From the NCBI RefSeq assembly GCF_007741535.1, contig NZ_CP036525.1, forward strand, positions 558,001 to 622,000: a stretch of DNA of 64,000 nucleotides. Direction: 5' to 3'. Each line of letters opens with the position of its first letter. Position 1 is the first letter of the stretch. Positions 31,772 through 40,970 of the stretch are shown in pieces. Both the position numbers and the translations under genes were made by a program. This DNA comes from Rubripirellula lacrimiformis (GTDB lineage: Bacteria; Planctomycetota; Planctomycetia; Pirellulales; Pirellulaceae). The notes under the pieces were generated by a model. It was not told the DNA's origin, ran no database searches, and saw nothing but the letters and a program-made list of their open reading frames with translations.

Positions 31772-34606
31772 GTGCTATCGCGAAACTACTTCTGGTTGGG
31801 AATCGTCACGATCATCGCGCTGGGGCTACTAGGTCGCAGTGCCACAGCGGACGGCGACCTGGACATCGTCATCAAGGGAGGGCGGATCGTCGATGGCACG
31901 GGCGCCCCTTGGTACGTTGCCGATGTTGGATTGGCCGACGGAAAGATCGTCCGGATTGGACAGATCGCAGAGTCCGATGCGGACGAGGTGATCGATGCGG
32001 ATGGATTGATCGTGGCACCGGGGTTCATCGACATGATGGGGCAAACGGCTTCCCCGATGGTCGATGATCCCAAGACGGCGATGAACTTGCTGACGCAGGG
32101 GATCACCACGATCAATGCGGGCGAAGGCGGATCAGCCGCTCCACTGGGGCCGGAACAGGGTAGACGCCAGGGGTACACGACGATGGCGGAGTATTTCGCA
32201 CTGGTCGAATCCAAAGGACTGCCCGTCAATTTGGTTCAAACCGTCGGTCATACACAGATTCGCAGAATCGTTCTGGGGGATGTCGATCGACGTCCCAGCG
32301 ATGACGAACTGGTTCAGATGCAATCGTTGGTACAGGAGGCGATGGAAGCGGGAGCGATCGGAGTTTCGACGGCGTTGATTTATCCACCGGCGGTCTATGC
32401 GACGACGAAGGAAATTGCGGCACTGGCGTCGGCGGCAGGCCAGTACGGTGGACGCTACTACACGCACATGCGGAACGAAGGCGATCGGTTGCTAGAAGCG
32501 ATCGACGAGGCTTTGGAAATCGGTCGCGAAGGCCAGACGCCGGTCCATATCTTCCACCTGAAGGCCGCTGGACAACAGAATTGGGGCAAGATGCAGTTGG
32601 CCATTGCCCGTATCAAAGCGGCTCGGTCGCAGGGGCATCAGGTGACCGCAGATATCTATCCGTACATCAACAATGGGCTTGGGATCGCTGCACTGATTCA
32701 CCCCCGTCATTTCGCCGACGGTCATGCACAGTTGTTGGCCCGGTTAGACGATTCCGATTTGCGTCTTGAAATTCGCAATGAAATGGAATCGTCGGACGGA
32801 TGGGAGAACTGGTTTCGGCACGCCGGCAAAGATTGGGACCGGATTGTCGTCGGCCGCTGCAAAGATTCACGCTATCGCGGGCACGAGGGAAAATCGGTTG
32901 CCAAGATCGCCGAAGCGCTCGATGAGTCGCCTTGGGATACGTTTTTTGACCTCGTGAAGAACGACGCTTTTGCATTGCCCCAGACGATGACGGACGCCAA
33001 CAAGATCCTGGCCATGCAACAGGAATTTGTTTCGTTTTGTACCGACGTAGGCCCCGCCGGTGGCAGTCGATCCGCCTCGCATCCACGCGCCTTCGGTGCC
33101 TTCCCGCGTTTGTTTTCGCGGTACGTTCGCGATTTGGGTTCGATTTCTTTCGAACGCGCGGTCGCACAGGCCAGCGCCGCCGCGGCCAACAACGTGATGG
33201 CATACGACCGCGGTCGGATTGCCGTTGGCATGGCGGCTGATGTGATCGTGTTTGACTATGACGGGCTAATCGATCGCGCCGATTTCAAGGACCCCGCAGC
33301 ACTTTCCGAAGGCATGAAGCACGTGCTGGTCAATGGCCAGGTCGTGTTGGCAGACGGCAAATTCACGGGCAAACGCCCCGGTCGTGTTCTGCGAGGCCCG
33401 GGATACGACGCTGGCAAGGCGCCCTATGCCGTTTCGTCAGGACCAACGGACCCGCGATTTGCCAGCTACGATTCGGGGATGAAAGAGTTCATGCGAAAGC
33501 ACCGTGTTCCAGGTGCGTCCGTCGCCGTGACTGATCATGGAAAAGTTGTCTTCGCACGTGGGTACGGATACGCCGATATCGCCACCCACGAACAAGTCGA
33601 CCCCGAAAGCCTATTCCGCATCGCTAGTTTGTCCAAGCCGATCACAGCGGTCGCGATTTTGCAGTTGATTGAAAATGGAAAGTTGAATGCAACCGATAAG
33701 GTCTTCGATGTTCTTGACTTCAACGATGATATCAAAGCAGCAGGCGATGCATTCGACGTCCGTTATCGGGAAATCACGATCGAACATCTGTTGCAGCATC
33801 GTGGTGGTTGGGACCGTGATCAGTCGTTCGACGCGATGTTCAAATCGGTATCGTTTGCCAACCAGATCGGCGTCCCCGCACCGGCCGATCAATCGGCCGT
33901 GATTCGAGCGATGCTTTCCCACAAACTTGACTTTGATCCGGGGGCACGCTACGCCTATTCGAACTTTGGTTACTGCTTGCTTGGTCGCGTGATCGAAAAG
34001 CTGACCGGACAAAGCTATGAAGGTTACGTCAAACAGCATGTGCTTGCACCGATCGGCGTTACGTCGATGCGGATTGGGGCGACCCGCCTAGATGGCCGAG
34101 CAAAGCATGAGGTTCGTTACTACCATCCGGGAACGACCGAGTCGGTGTTCGCCGCAGACTTGGGCGACACCGTCCCATCGCCCTACGGCGGATGGAATCT
34201 GGAAGCGATGGATTCACACGGGGCATGGATCGCATCCGCAACGGATTTGGCAAAGTTCGCTGCCGCGTTTGATGATCCCGACAACTGTCCCATCCTGAGC
34301 CGCCGCAGCATCGAAATGATGTATGGGCGGCCGCCTGGTTTGGCGGGGCACGCCGAAGATGGGGCTCCGAAGTCTCGCTACTATTCGTTCGGATGGAGCA
34401 ATCGAAACGTCGGCAAGGACAAGGTCAATCATTGGCACACTGGATCGCTTTCAGGGACCGCAACCATTTTGATCCGCCGGCATGACGGCAAGAATTTTGT
34501 TGCCTTGCTGAATTCAAGGGTCAGTCCCAGTGCGTCGCATCTGGGAAGTGAAATCGACAACTTGCTGCACGTAATGGCCAATGGGGTCACCGAGTGGCCC
34601 CAGTAG
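31772..34606 (+). CDS. Secreted fusion: N-acyl-D-amino-acid deacylase plus serine beta-lactamase-family domain
   Basis: 944 residues from GTG 31772 (AAGGA about 8 nt upstream), with a signal peptide. Residues ~28-555 are an amidohydrolase of the D-aminoacylase group (VIKGGRIVDGTGAP, THMRNEGDRLLEAIDEAL, HIFHLKAAG). The usual HxH after GFID is replaced: positions 89 and 91 are Met and Gln (GFIDMMGQT), as in a subgroup I recall, so metal use must differ from classical enzymes. Residues ~570-940 are a beta-lactamase-family domain with Ser619-L-S-Lys622, a YSN motif and HTG as third box. It probably releases free D-amino acids from N-acyl or peptide forms outside the cytoplasm. Confidence 0.88.
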   Translation: MLSRNYFWLGIVTIIALGLLGRSATADGDLDIVIKGGRIVDGTGAPWYVADVGLADGKIVRIGQIAESDADEVIDADGLIVAPGFIDMMGQTASPMVDDPKTAMNLLTQGITTINAGEGGSAAPLGPEQGRRQGYTTMAEYFALVESKGLPVNLVQTVGHTQIRRIVLGDVDRRPSDDELVQMQSLVQEAMEAGAIGVSTALIYPPAVYATTKEIAALASAAGQYGGRYYTHMRNEGDRLLEAIDEALEIGREGQTPVHIFHLKAAGQQNWGKMQLAIARIKAARSQGHQVTADIYPYINNGLGIAALIHPRHFADGHAQLLARLDDSDLRLEIRNEMESSDGWENWFRHAGKDWDRIVVGRCKDSRYRGHEGKSVAKIAEALDESPWDTFFDLVKNDAFALPQTMTDANKILAMQQEFVSFCTDVGPAGGSRSASHPRAFGAFPRLFSRYVRDLGSISFERAVAQASAAAANNVMAYDRGRIAVGMAADVIVFDYDGLIDRADFKDPAALSEGMKHVLVNGQVVLADGKFTGKRPGRVLRGPGYDAGKAPYAVSSGPTDPRFASYDSGMKEFMRKHRVPGASVAVTDHGKVVFARGYGYADIATHEQVDPESLFRIASLSKPITAVAILQLIENGKLNATDKVFDVLDFNDDIKAAGDAFDVRYREITIEHLLQHRGGWDRDQSFDAMFKSVSFANQIGVPAPADQSAVIRAMLSHKLDFDPGARYAYSNFGYCLLGRVIEKLTGQSYEGYVKQHVLAPIGVTSMRIGATRLDGRAKHEVRYYHPGTTESVFAADLGDTVPSPYGGWNLEAMDSHGAWIASATDLAKFAAAFDDPDNCPILSRRSIEMMYGRPPGLAGHAEDGAPKSRYYSFGWSNRNVGKDKVNHWHTGSLSGTATILIRRHDGKNFVALLNSRVSPSASHLGSEIDNLLHVMANGVTEWPQ

Positions 34607-34705
34607 AAATCGTACCGAAGCATCGAAGACGTCAGTGACTTGTGCGCGGATCCCGCGGCCTCCACGAATCCCTTTACCCTCCATGAATCAAATTGCCTTG
34701 GTGAC

Positions 34706-36118
34706 ATGATGGATGCGAATCTTGCGGATGGTGTGGCCGGGTGCTCGCGACGATCGTTCTTGGCCAGCGCGGGCGGCGGAATGGGGATGCTGGCCTATGC
34801 GGCGTTGGCTCAATCACAGGATGCTGCGGCACTGTCGCAGCCCCATTTTGCACCACGTGCCAAACGAGTGATTTGGCTGTTCATGCATGGTGGTCCAAGC
34901 CACGTCGATCTTTTGGATCCCAAGCCAGCGCTGACGAAATACGGTGGCAAGCCGTTGCCGGACAGCTTTGGCAACATCATGACGCGGCGAAATGTGGCGA
35001 ATAATCCGTTGCTGGCACCGGTTCGCCGTTTCCGTCCACGCGGTCAATCGGGATTGGAGATAAGCGATTTTCTGCCGCACATTTCGAAGCACGCTGACGA
35101 TCTGTGCGTGGTTCGTTCGATGCACGGCGACAGCGTGAACCATCCACAGTCGGTCTATCAAATGAACACCGGCAGCATCCTGATGGGCTGTCCAAGTGTT
35201 GGCAGTTGGGTGGCTTATGGATTGGGGACCGAAAACCAGAACATGCCAGCGTTTGTGGTGCTTCCCGATCCCGGCGGCGGTTTGAAAGGTGGACCTCCTG
35301 CATGGGGCAACGGGTATCTTTCGGCGTCGTATCAGGGGGTGACGATGCGTTCGGGAAGCTCTCCTATTCTGGACCTGCAACCCCAGGACGGCGTGACCGC
35401 CGAGCAACAGTATCGCGATCTTTCGTTAATCCAAAGTCTGAATCGACGACACCTGGAACGGCGGGACTCGGACGATCGACTATCGGCTCGGGTGAAGGCG
35501 TACGAGTTGGCGTTCCGGATGCAGTCGGAAGCACCGGAATTGGTCGACATCAGTCGAGAGACTCAGCAGACAAAATCGCTGTACGGCATCGACCAACCCG
35601 AGACTCGCGAGTTTGGGGAGCGATGCTTGTTGGCACGCCGGATGGTCGAAAGTGGTGTGCGATTCGTGCAGTTGTATTCCGGTGATACCAATGGCTGGGA
35701 CGCGCATGCGGATGTGGATAAGAATCATTCGGAATACTGTCGGCGAACGGATAAGCCCGTCGCAGGTTTGCTTCAAGACCTCAAGCAACGCGGATTGCTG
35801 GAAGACACCTTGGTCATCTGGGGTGGCGAGTTCGGGAGGATGCCGATGAGCGAGCAGGGGAAAGGGCGTGATCACAATCCGTGGGGGTTCAGTGTCTGGT
35901 TGGCGGGAGCCGGAATCCGGGGCGGACGCGCCTATGGGGCGACCGACGAAATCGGACTCCGGTCGGTGACGGACAAAGTGTCGGTGACGGATTTCCACGC
36001 GACGCTGCTGCACCTGCTGGGGATCGACCACTACGACCTAACGCACTTTCACAACGGACTGGACAAGCGTTTGACGGGTCCGGATGAAGCGGAAGCCATC
36101 GACGGGATCCTGACATGA
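34706..36118 (+). CDS. DUF1501 family protein with Tat-type signal
   Basis: 470 residues from ATG 34706 (ATG 34709 equally possible; an upstream TTG at 34640 adds no useful sequence). The N-terminus SRRSFLASAGGG is a twin-arginine signal. The DUF1501 core is clear: VIWLFMHGGPSHVDLLDPKP near the start, and VIWGGEFGRMP with GRDHNPWGFSVWLAG near the end, an alkaline-phosphatase/sulfatase-like fold. Function is unproven. It overlaps the following DUF1549/1553 gene by ATGA, the usual partner in planctomycetes, though the more common order is the reverse. Confidence 0.92.
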   Translation: MMDANLADGVAGCSRRSFLASAGGGMGMLAYAALAQSQDAAALSQPHFAPRAKRVIWLFMHGGPSHVDLLDPKPALTKYGGKPLPDSFGNIMTRRNVANNPLLAPVRRFRPRGQSGLEISDFLPHISKHADDLCVVRSMHGDSVNHPQSVYQMNTGSILMGCPSVGSWVAYGLGTENQNMPAFVVLPDPGGGLKGGPPAWGNGYLSASYQGVTMRSGSSPILDLQPQDGVTAEQQYRDLSLIQSLNRRHLERRDSDDRLSARVKAYELAFRMQSEAPELVDISRETQQTKSLYGIDQPETREFGERCLLARRMVESGVRFVQLYSGDTNGWDAHADVDKNHSEYCRRTDKPVAGLLQDLKQRGLLEDTLVIWGGEFGRMPMSEQGKGRDHNPWGFSVWLAGAGIRGGRAYGATDEIGLRSVTDKVSVTDFHATLLHLLGIDHYDLTHFHNGLDKRLTGPDEAEAIDGILT

Positions 36119-38103
36119 TGCGAATTCAAACGAGACGAATCGCTGGCAGTGGACGGGTGACACTCGGGGGTGCGGTCACGCGTCGCCCGGCAAAGAAGTG
36201 GATCGGCCGCTGGATGATGACGGTTGGCGCGGTCATCAGTTCGGGCTTGCCCGTGCCTTTGCCGGCGTTGGCCGCCGAAGAAAGCCAGGACGAATCGGCC
36301 AAGTATGTTGAAACCGCGATTGATCCCTATGACCGCGATCACTGGGCCTTTCAGCCGATCGCGAACGTGGATGTGCCGGTCGGTGGTGGGGCGGCGTGGG
36401 GCAACCATCCAATCGATGCGTTCTTGTTCCGCGAACTGGAACGTCAGGGACTTCGCCCACAGCCGCCGGCACCTGCCCACACGTTGATCCGGCGTTTGAC
36501 GTTCGACTTGACGGGACTGCCCCCGACCCCCAGCGAAATCGCCGAATTCCAGTCCGACGATGGCCGGCAAGCCTATGCACGTGTGGTCGATCGGTTGCTG
36601 GATTCGCCACGCTACGGGGAACGCTGGGCTCAACATTGGCTGGACCTGGCACGCTTTGCTGAAACCGATGGTTTCGAACACGACAAGGTCCGGGCAGATG
36701 CCTGGACGTATCGCGATTGGGTGGTGTCGGCGCTGAATGACGACATGCCATACGACGAGTTTGTCCGCAGGCAGATTGCTGGGGACGAATTGTATCCAGA
36801 CGATCCCTCGGCTCGGACCGCCACTCGATTTTGCTTGTCGGGCCCCGACATGCCGGACATCAATCTTGCCAAAGAGCGACAGCACAGCGTTTTGAATGAG
36901 GTTGCGTCGGCAGTCGGGGAAGTCTTCCTGGGATTGCAGGTGGGCTGTGCGCAGTGTCATGACCACAAGTACGACGCGATCAGTCAAGCCGATTTCTATC
37001 GCCTTCGCGCTGTCTTTGAACCTGCCGTCAAGCTTCGAAAGAACCAATCGCTGTCGGTGTTGGACGAAACGTTTCCGTACGAACACGCCAGTCACCTGAT
37101 GCTGCGAGGCGATTTTCGTAGGCTGGGGCCCGAGTTGGATCCGGGTGTGATCCGCGTGGTTTCAACCAAAACGAACGTCTATCTACCGCAACCGACCGAT
37201 GGGTCTGCGGGCCTGCGTACCGGATTGGCGAACTGGTTGGTGTCACGCGACAACCCGCTGACTGCCCGCGTGATCGTCAACCGTGTTTGGCAGCATCATT
37301 TTGGTACGGGGCTTGTCGAGACGCCCAGCGAGTTCGGGGTGATGGGGGCGGACCCTAGCAACAGCGATCTGCTGGATTGGCTAGCCACCGAATTGGTCCG
37401 GCGTGGATGGAGTCTGAAAGACCTTCATCGCCTGATCGTGACGTCCGCAGCCTACCGCCAACACAGTCGCTTGGCGGATGACGCATCGCCAGCAGACCGA
37501 GATGCGTGGGCAGTAGGACTGAAACAGGATCCGCACAACCGACTGCTATGGCGGTATCCTCGCTGGCGTCTGGAGGGCGAAGCGATTCGCGATGCCTTGC
37601 TCGCGTCGTCCGGACAAATCAATTTCAAAATGGGCGGTCCAAGTGTGCGTCCGCCGTTGCCCAAAGAATTGGTGGGGACGCTGCTGAAGGATCAGTGGAA
37701 GGTCACGCCGGACGAATCGGAACATGATCGTCGCAGCATCTATGTCTTTGCACGACGAAATTTACGCTACCCAATCTTCGAAGTTTTTGACCGCCCCAGT
37801 GCGAATGCAAGCTGTGCCGACCGCGGCGCTTCGACGACCGCACCCCAATCACTCCACTTGCTGAATTCCCAGTTCACGTTCAGCACAGCACAGCATCTGT
37901 CCAAGCAGATCATGCAGACCGAATCGACTCAGGAATCGCAAGTCCGTGCGGCCTTTCTTCGAACGCTGGGGCGAACGCCCGTCGGTGATGAACTTGACGA
38001 GGTCAACGAATTTCTGAGTGCCGGACAACTCTCTCGTGCTGACCAACTGACGCATCTGTGTCTGTCGCTGTTCAATTGCAGCGAATTCGTTGTCATCGAT
38101 TAG
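36115..38103 (+). CDS. DUF1549/DUF1553 protein (planctomycete PSCyt2-type)
   Basis: 662 residues, starting inside the stop of the DUF1501 gene (ATGA). An N-terminal hydrophobic segment (to about residue 55) suggests export. DUF1549 spans about 95-305 (LIRRLTFDLTGLPPTPSE, RYGERWAQHWLDLARFAETDGFE) and contains CAQCHDHKYD, a CxxCH motif that may bind haem. DUF1553 follows at about 365-640 (NPLTARVIVNRVWQHHFGTG, SEFGVMGADPS). The N-terminal PSCyt1 domain and the long middle insert of bigger relatives are absent. The pair is presumed to act together in exported redox or hydrolytic work on an unknown substrate. Confidence 0.92.
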   Translation: MMRIQTRRIAGSGRVTLGGAVTRRPAKKWIGRWMMTVGAVISSGLPVPLPALAAEESQDESAKYVETAIDPYDRDHWAFQPIANVDVPVGGGAAWGNHPIDAFLFRELERQGLRPQPPAPAHTLIRRLTFDLTGLPPTPSEIAEFQSDDGRQAYARVVDRLLDSPRYGERWAQHWLDLARFAETDGFEHDKVRADAWTYRDWVVSALNDDMPYDEFVRRQIAGDELYPDDPSARTATRFCLSGPDMPDINLAKERQHSVLNEVASAVGEVFLGLQVGCAQCHDHKYDAISQADFYRLRAVFEPAVKLRKNQSLSVLDETFPYEHASHLMLRGDFRRLGPELDPGVIRVVSTKTNVYLPQPTDGSAGLRTGLANWLVSRDNPLTARVIVNRVWQHHFGTGLVETPSEFGVMGADPSNSDLLDWLATELVRRGWSLKDLHRLIVTSAAYRQHSRLADDASPADRDAWAVGLKQDPHNRLLWRYPRWRLEGEAIRDALLASSGQINFKMGGPSVRPPLPKELVGTLLKDQWKVTPDESEHDRRSIYVFARRNLRYPIFEVFDRPSANASCADRGASTTAPQSLHLLNSQFTFSTAQHLSKQIMQTESTQESQVRAAFLRTLGRTPVGDELDEVNEFLSAGQLSRADQLTHLCLSLFNCSEFVVID

Positions 38104-38130
38104 TTTGGAAACGGAGCACCGGATCGAGTT

Positions 38131-39471
38131 TCATGGAATCGGATCCACGACGGGTCGATGAGCTTGTATTTCGGCTTGAAAGTCACCCAGGCTTGGCCAA
38201 TGCAGCGGTTTGCCCAGGTCAACTTCTGCGACGCAGACGCTGCCCCAGTTTTCTGCGTGTGCCAGCGTGGTTCCATCCTTTGCGTAGATGGCTGACTGCG
38301 CCCAGTTGTCGCTAAAGTCCATGTAGGTGCTGCTGATTAGATAGACATGGTTCTCGCAGGCCCTAGCCGACGCCAACAATGGATTGCAGCCCCACACTGG
38401 CCAAGCGATCACTTCGGCGCCACGATTCGATAGCTCGCGAGCCACCTCGGGAAAGAACCCGTCGTAGCAGACCATCATGCCAACCTTGCCGAAGCGAGTT
38501 TCGAACACAGGGTACTGATCCCCCGGTGTTACTCCACCTTCGATTTCGCCGCGTGGCAGAGTGACCTTGCGATACTTGCCAACGATGTTTCCGTCGGGAC
38601 CGAGCAGCACGGCGACGTTATAAATCAAGTGACCGTCACGCTCGATCAATCCAGCCACGATGTACGTGTCGTGTTGCATGGCCAGCTTTGCAAAGTAGTC
38701 GGACGATGGACCGGGAATTGGCTCGGCCGCATCGGCATAGCTGCCACCCGATCCATAGAAAGTCAACGTTTCGGGTAGCACGATCAAGTCGGCGCGTTGG
38801 CCCGCGGCGTCAGCGATCAGAGTCGCAAATTGTTCTCGTTTCTGTTTCGCAGTCTTTCCATCGCGGGGCTGGAAATGAACGGTGGCCAAGCGGACGGTTC
38901 GCGGGGCAGGCGCTTGAGTCACTTCCATCTTTGGCACCGTCCACCGCACCGATGAATGCGGCTCGCCCCAGCGGAAATGCAATTCAAGTCTCACTTGTGT
39001 CGCGTTGGGGGGCGACAGGTAGACGCCTTCGATCCGATCCCAACCATCACGCGTCGAAACCAATTTGGGAAGCTCCGGCTCTGCCCGTGGTCGTTCGCCT
39101 GGGCGATAGGACAAATCACTTGGCTCGGCGTGTTTCGGCTTGCCACCCGACGCGTCAAGCCAAACCATCCGAGCGACACCCGTGCGGCGAGGCAGTGCGA
39201 CGCCTTCGGTCTTGCGATCGACGGAGAATCGATAGTGATGATTGCCTTGGACCGGAATCGTTCGCGTCCAAGAACCCATCAATCCCGCACGGTGATCGGC
39301 ACGGATGATCAGCGATCCCTGGTCCGGTCCACCCGAAGGATCCCACGTGAAATCGGGCCGTATTTCCCTGCGCGGAGACTCCGCCGTCCAGCCGTCGGGT
39401 ACGCTCTGGTCAGCACGAACGCCACTAGACAGAACGAACCATCCCACAGCCAGAATCAACAAGTTTTTCAT
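38131..39471 (-). CDS. Secreted carbon-nitrogen hydrolase (nitrilase superfamily) with N-terminal beta domain
   Basis: 446 residues from ATG 39471, which starts a signal peptide (to about VRA/DQ). Residues ~25-185 are beta-rich and look like a carbohydrate-binding or jelly-roll module. The C-terminal ~250 residues are a CN-hydrolase with the full triad: Glu234 (IVLPETLTFYG), Lys302 (GKYRKVTLP) and Cys335 (MMVCYDGFFPEVAREL). It should hydrolyse an amide or nitrile outside the cytoplasm. It is tail-to-tail with the DUF1549 gene (27 nt), so not in the same transcript as the D-amino-acid run. Confidence 0.92.
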   Translation of the reverse strand: MKNLLILAVGWFVLSSGVRADQSVPDGWTAESPRREIRPDFTWDPSGGPDQGSLIIRADHRAGLMGSWTRTIPVQGNHHYRFSVDRKTEGVALPRRTGVARMVWLDASGGKPKHAEPSDLSYRPGERPRAEPELPKLVSTRDGWDRIEGVYLSPPNATQVRLELHFRWGEPHSSVRWTVPKMEVTQAPAPRTVRLATVHFQPRDGKTAKQKREQFATLIADAAGQRADLIVLPETLTFYGSGGSYADAAEPIPGPSSDYFAKLAMQHDTYIVAGLIERDGHLIYNVAVLLGPDGNIVGKYRKVTLPRGEIEGGVTPGDQYPVFETRFGKVGMMVCYDGFFPEVARELSNRGAEVIAWPVWGCNPLLASARACENHVYLISSTYMDFSDNWAQSAIYAKDGTTLAHAENWGSVCVAEVDLGKPLHWPSLGDFQAEIQAHRPVVDPIP

Positions 39472-39571
39472 CGGGTGTCTCCAATGCGTACTTCGTTTCG
39501 TGGCGACTGGCGTCCAGTGCCCGGTGACTTTACGTTGCAAGCGGCACGAGCTCTCATCCGAGCTATCCCGT

Positions 39572-40729
39572 TTACTTCGTTTTCGACATCCCTAGATTTG
39601 TTTGCAGCTGAGCTTGGATGATTTTGTCGGATCCTACGATCGGATCGCCATCCATTCCGCTAAACATGTTTCCAACGACGACGATCGGTTCGTCTGTTTC
39701 GATCAACAACCCGGCCGCCGCGTCTGGTTCCGGCTCGTGTTTGGTTGAAACGCTGTCGCGTCGGTTTTTGTCGCCAGTGTAGGAGTTGCAGAAATTGTTT
39801 CCTGTCACGGTGACGCGACCAGAGCCTTTTCGGATGGCAAGTCCCGCATTCTTGGCCAGAGTGAAGGTGTTCGCACTGATCGCGCACCCATGAGCATCCC
39901 GCAAATCGATGCCTCCGGTGAATTCATGCGCGATCACGTTTGCGCTGATCGTGATGCCATAGCAGTCTCGGTCGATGATGATGCCCCATCCATTGCATTC
40001 TTCGATCATGTTTCCGCTAAGCACGCTGCCGTAGGTGTTTTCGATGATCACACCATCGCCAAGGTGATCGTCCAAGTTGTTTCCGTTCATGCACAAGTTG
40101 AAACTATCCAGACACTGCAGCCCAGTTTGATTTTCTTCGAAATGGTTGGCCGACACAACGATGTCGTGGTTGCCTTCTAAACGAATCCCATCGGCTTTGT
40201 TGTAGGTGATCAGGTTGTCGCTGATGCGAGGATCTTCGTAGCAACGGTCCAGGAAAATGCCGTGTCGACCATTGCGGGACACGGTCACCGAATGGATGAA
40301 GATTTCGTTGACTTCTCTGGCTAACAACCCATCTCCGCTGTTGGGGTTGCCGGTAACCTGCAGGTCAACGATTTGGACTCGCCAAAGTACATCGTCCTTG
40401 GGTGTCTTTTTGCCGTCGTAGGTTGCGGCAGCAATCTCGATCGCGGGCAATCCGTCCGCGTTATTGTTTTTTAGGTGTGTGGCAGCGCCGCTGCCTCGAA
40501 TCAGTGTGTCGGAGGTGCGGATCTTTAGCGGTTCGCTCAGCTCGAAAATGCCGGGTGGGATCTGCACGATTCCGCCACTGGTCGGCAGCGAATCGATGGC
40601 AGCCTGAATGGACGGGTGATCCGAAACGCTGACCATCATCGCGGGTGCGGGGCCAGCGGTATCTTCGGCTTGTGCAACAACACCAAGCAACGTTAGGGAA
40701 ACCATGGCGGTTAGATAGAATCGAAGCAT
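39572..40729 (-). CDS. Secreted right-handed parallel beta-helix protein
   Basis: 385 residues with a signal peptide (cleavage near VAQA/ED). HPSIQAAIDSLPTSGGIVQIPPGIFELSEPL is a typical cap of pectate-lyase-like fold proteins. Repeated 22-25-residue coils with inward Ile/Val and Asn ladders follow (ISANVI, ISANTFTLAKN, VTGNNFCNS). No defined polysaccharide-lyase catalytic motif could be picked out, so a binding or C5-epimerase-like role is also possible. The gene lies 100 nt upstream of the nitrilase in the same direction and may share its transcript. Confidence 0.85.
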   Translation of the reverse strand: MLRFYLTAMVSLTLLGVVAQAEDTAGPAPAMMVSVSDHPSIQAAIDSLPTSGGIVQIPPGIFELSEPLKIRTSDTLIRGSGAATHLKNNNADGLPAIEIAAATYDGKKTPKDDVLWRVQIVDLQVTGNPNSGDGLLAREVNEIFIHSVTVSRNGRHGIFLDRCYEDPRISDNLITYNKADGIRLEGNHDIVVSANHFEENQTGLQCLDSFNLCMNGNNLDDHLGDGVIIENTYGSVLSGNMIEECNGWGIIIDRDCYGITISANVIAHEFTGGIDLRDAHGCAISANTFTLAKNAGLAIRKGSGRVTVTGNNFCNSYTGDKNRRDSVSTKHEPEPDAAAGLLIETDEPIVVVGNMFSGMDGDPIVGSDKIIQAQLQTNLGMSKTK

Positions 40730-40970
40730 CGAAGAACTCGCTAGGCGGGAGGTGGGGAGGGGCTACTTTAAGTCACGATCATACACGCTTTGGACCATCC
40801 GAATCTGGATTGTTTCAGCGAAGAATTCGGTTTGGCATCGTGGTTCATCAGGCCGCCTCGACTGCGTTAGAATATCCGGCTGCCCATGGCCTGGGTTCGA
40901 CTGGGTTTCAGCCAGTCCAGCGATCCATTGCCTTTCTGCACCGACACCCCATCCATTTGCAAACGACACA

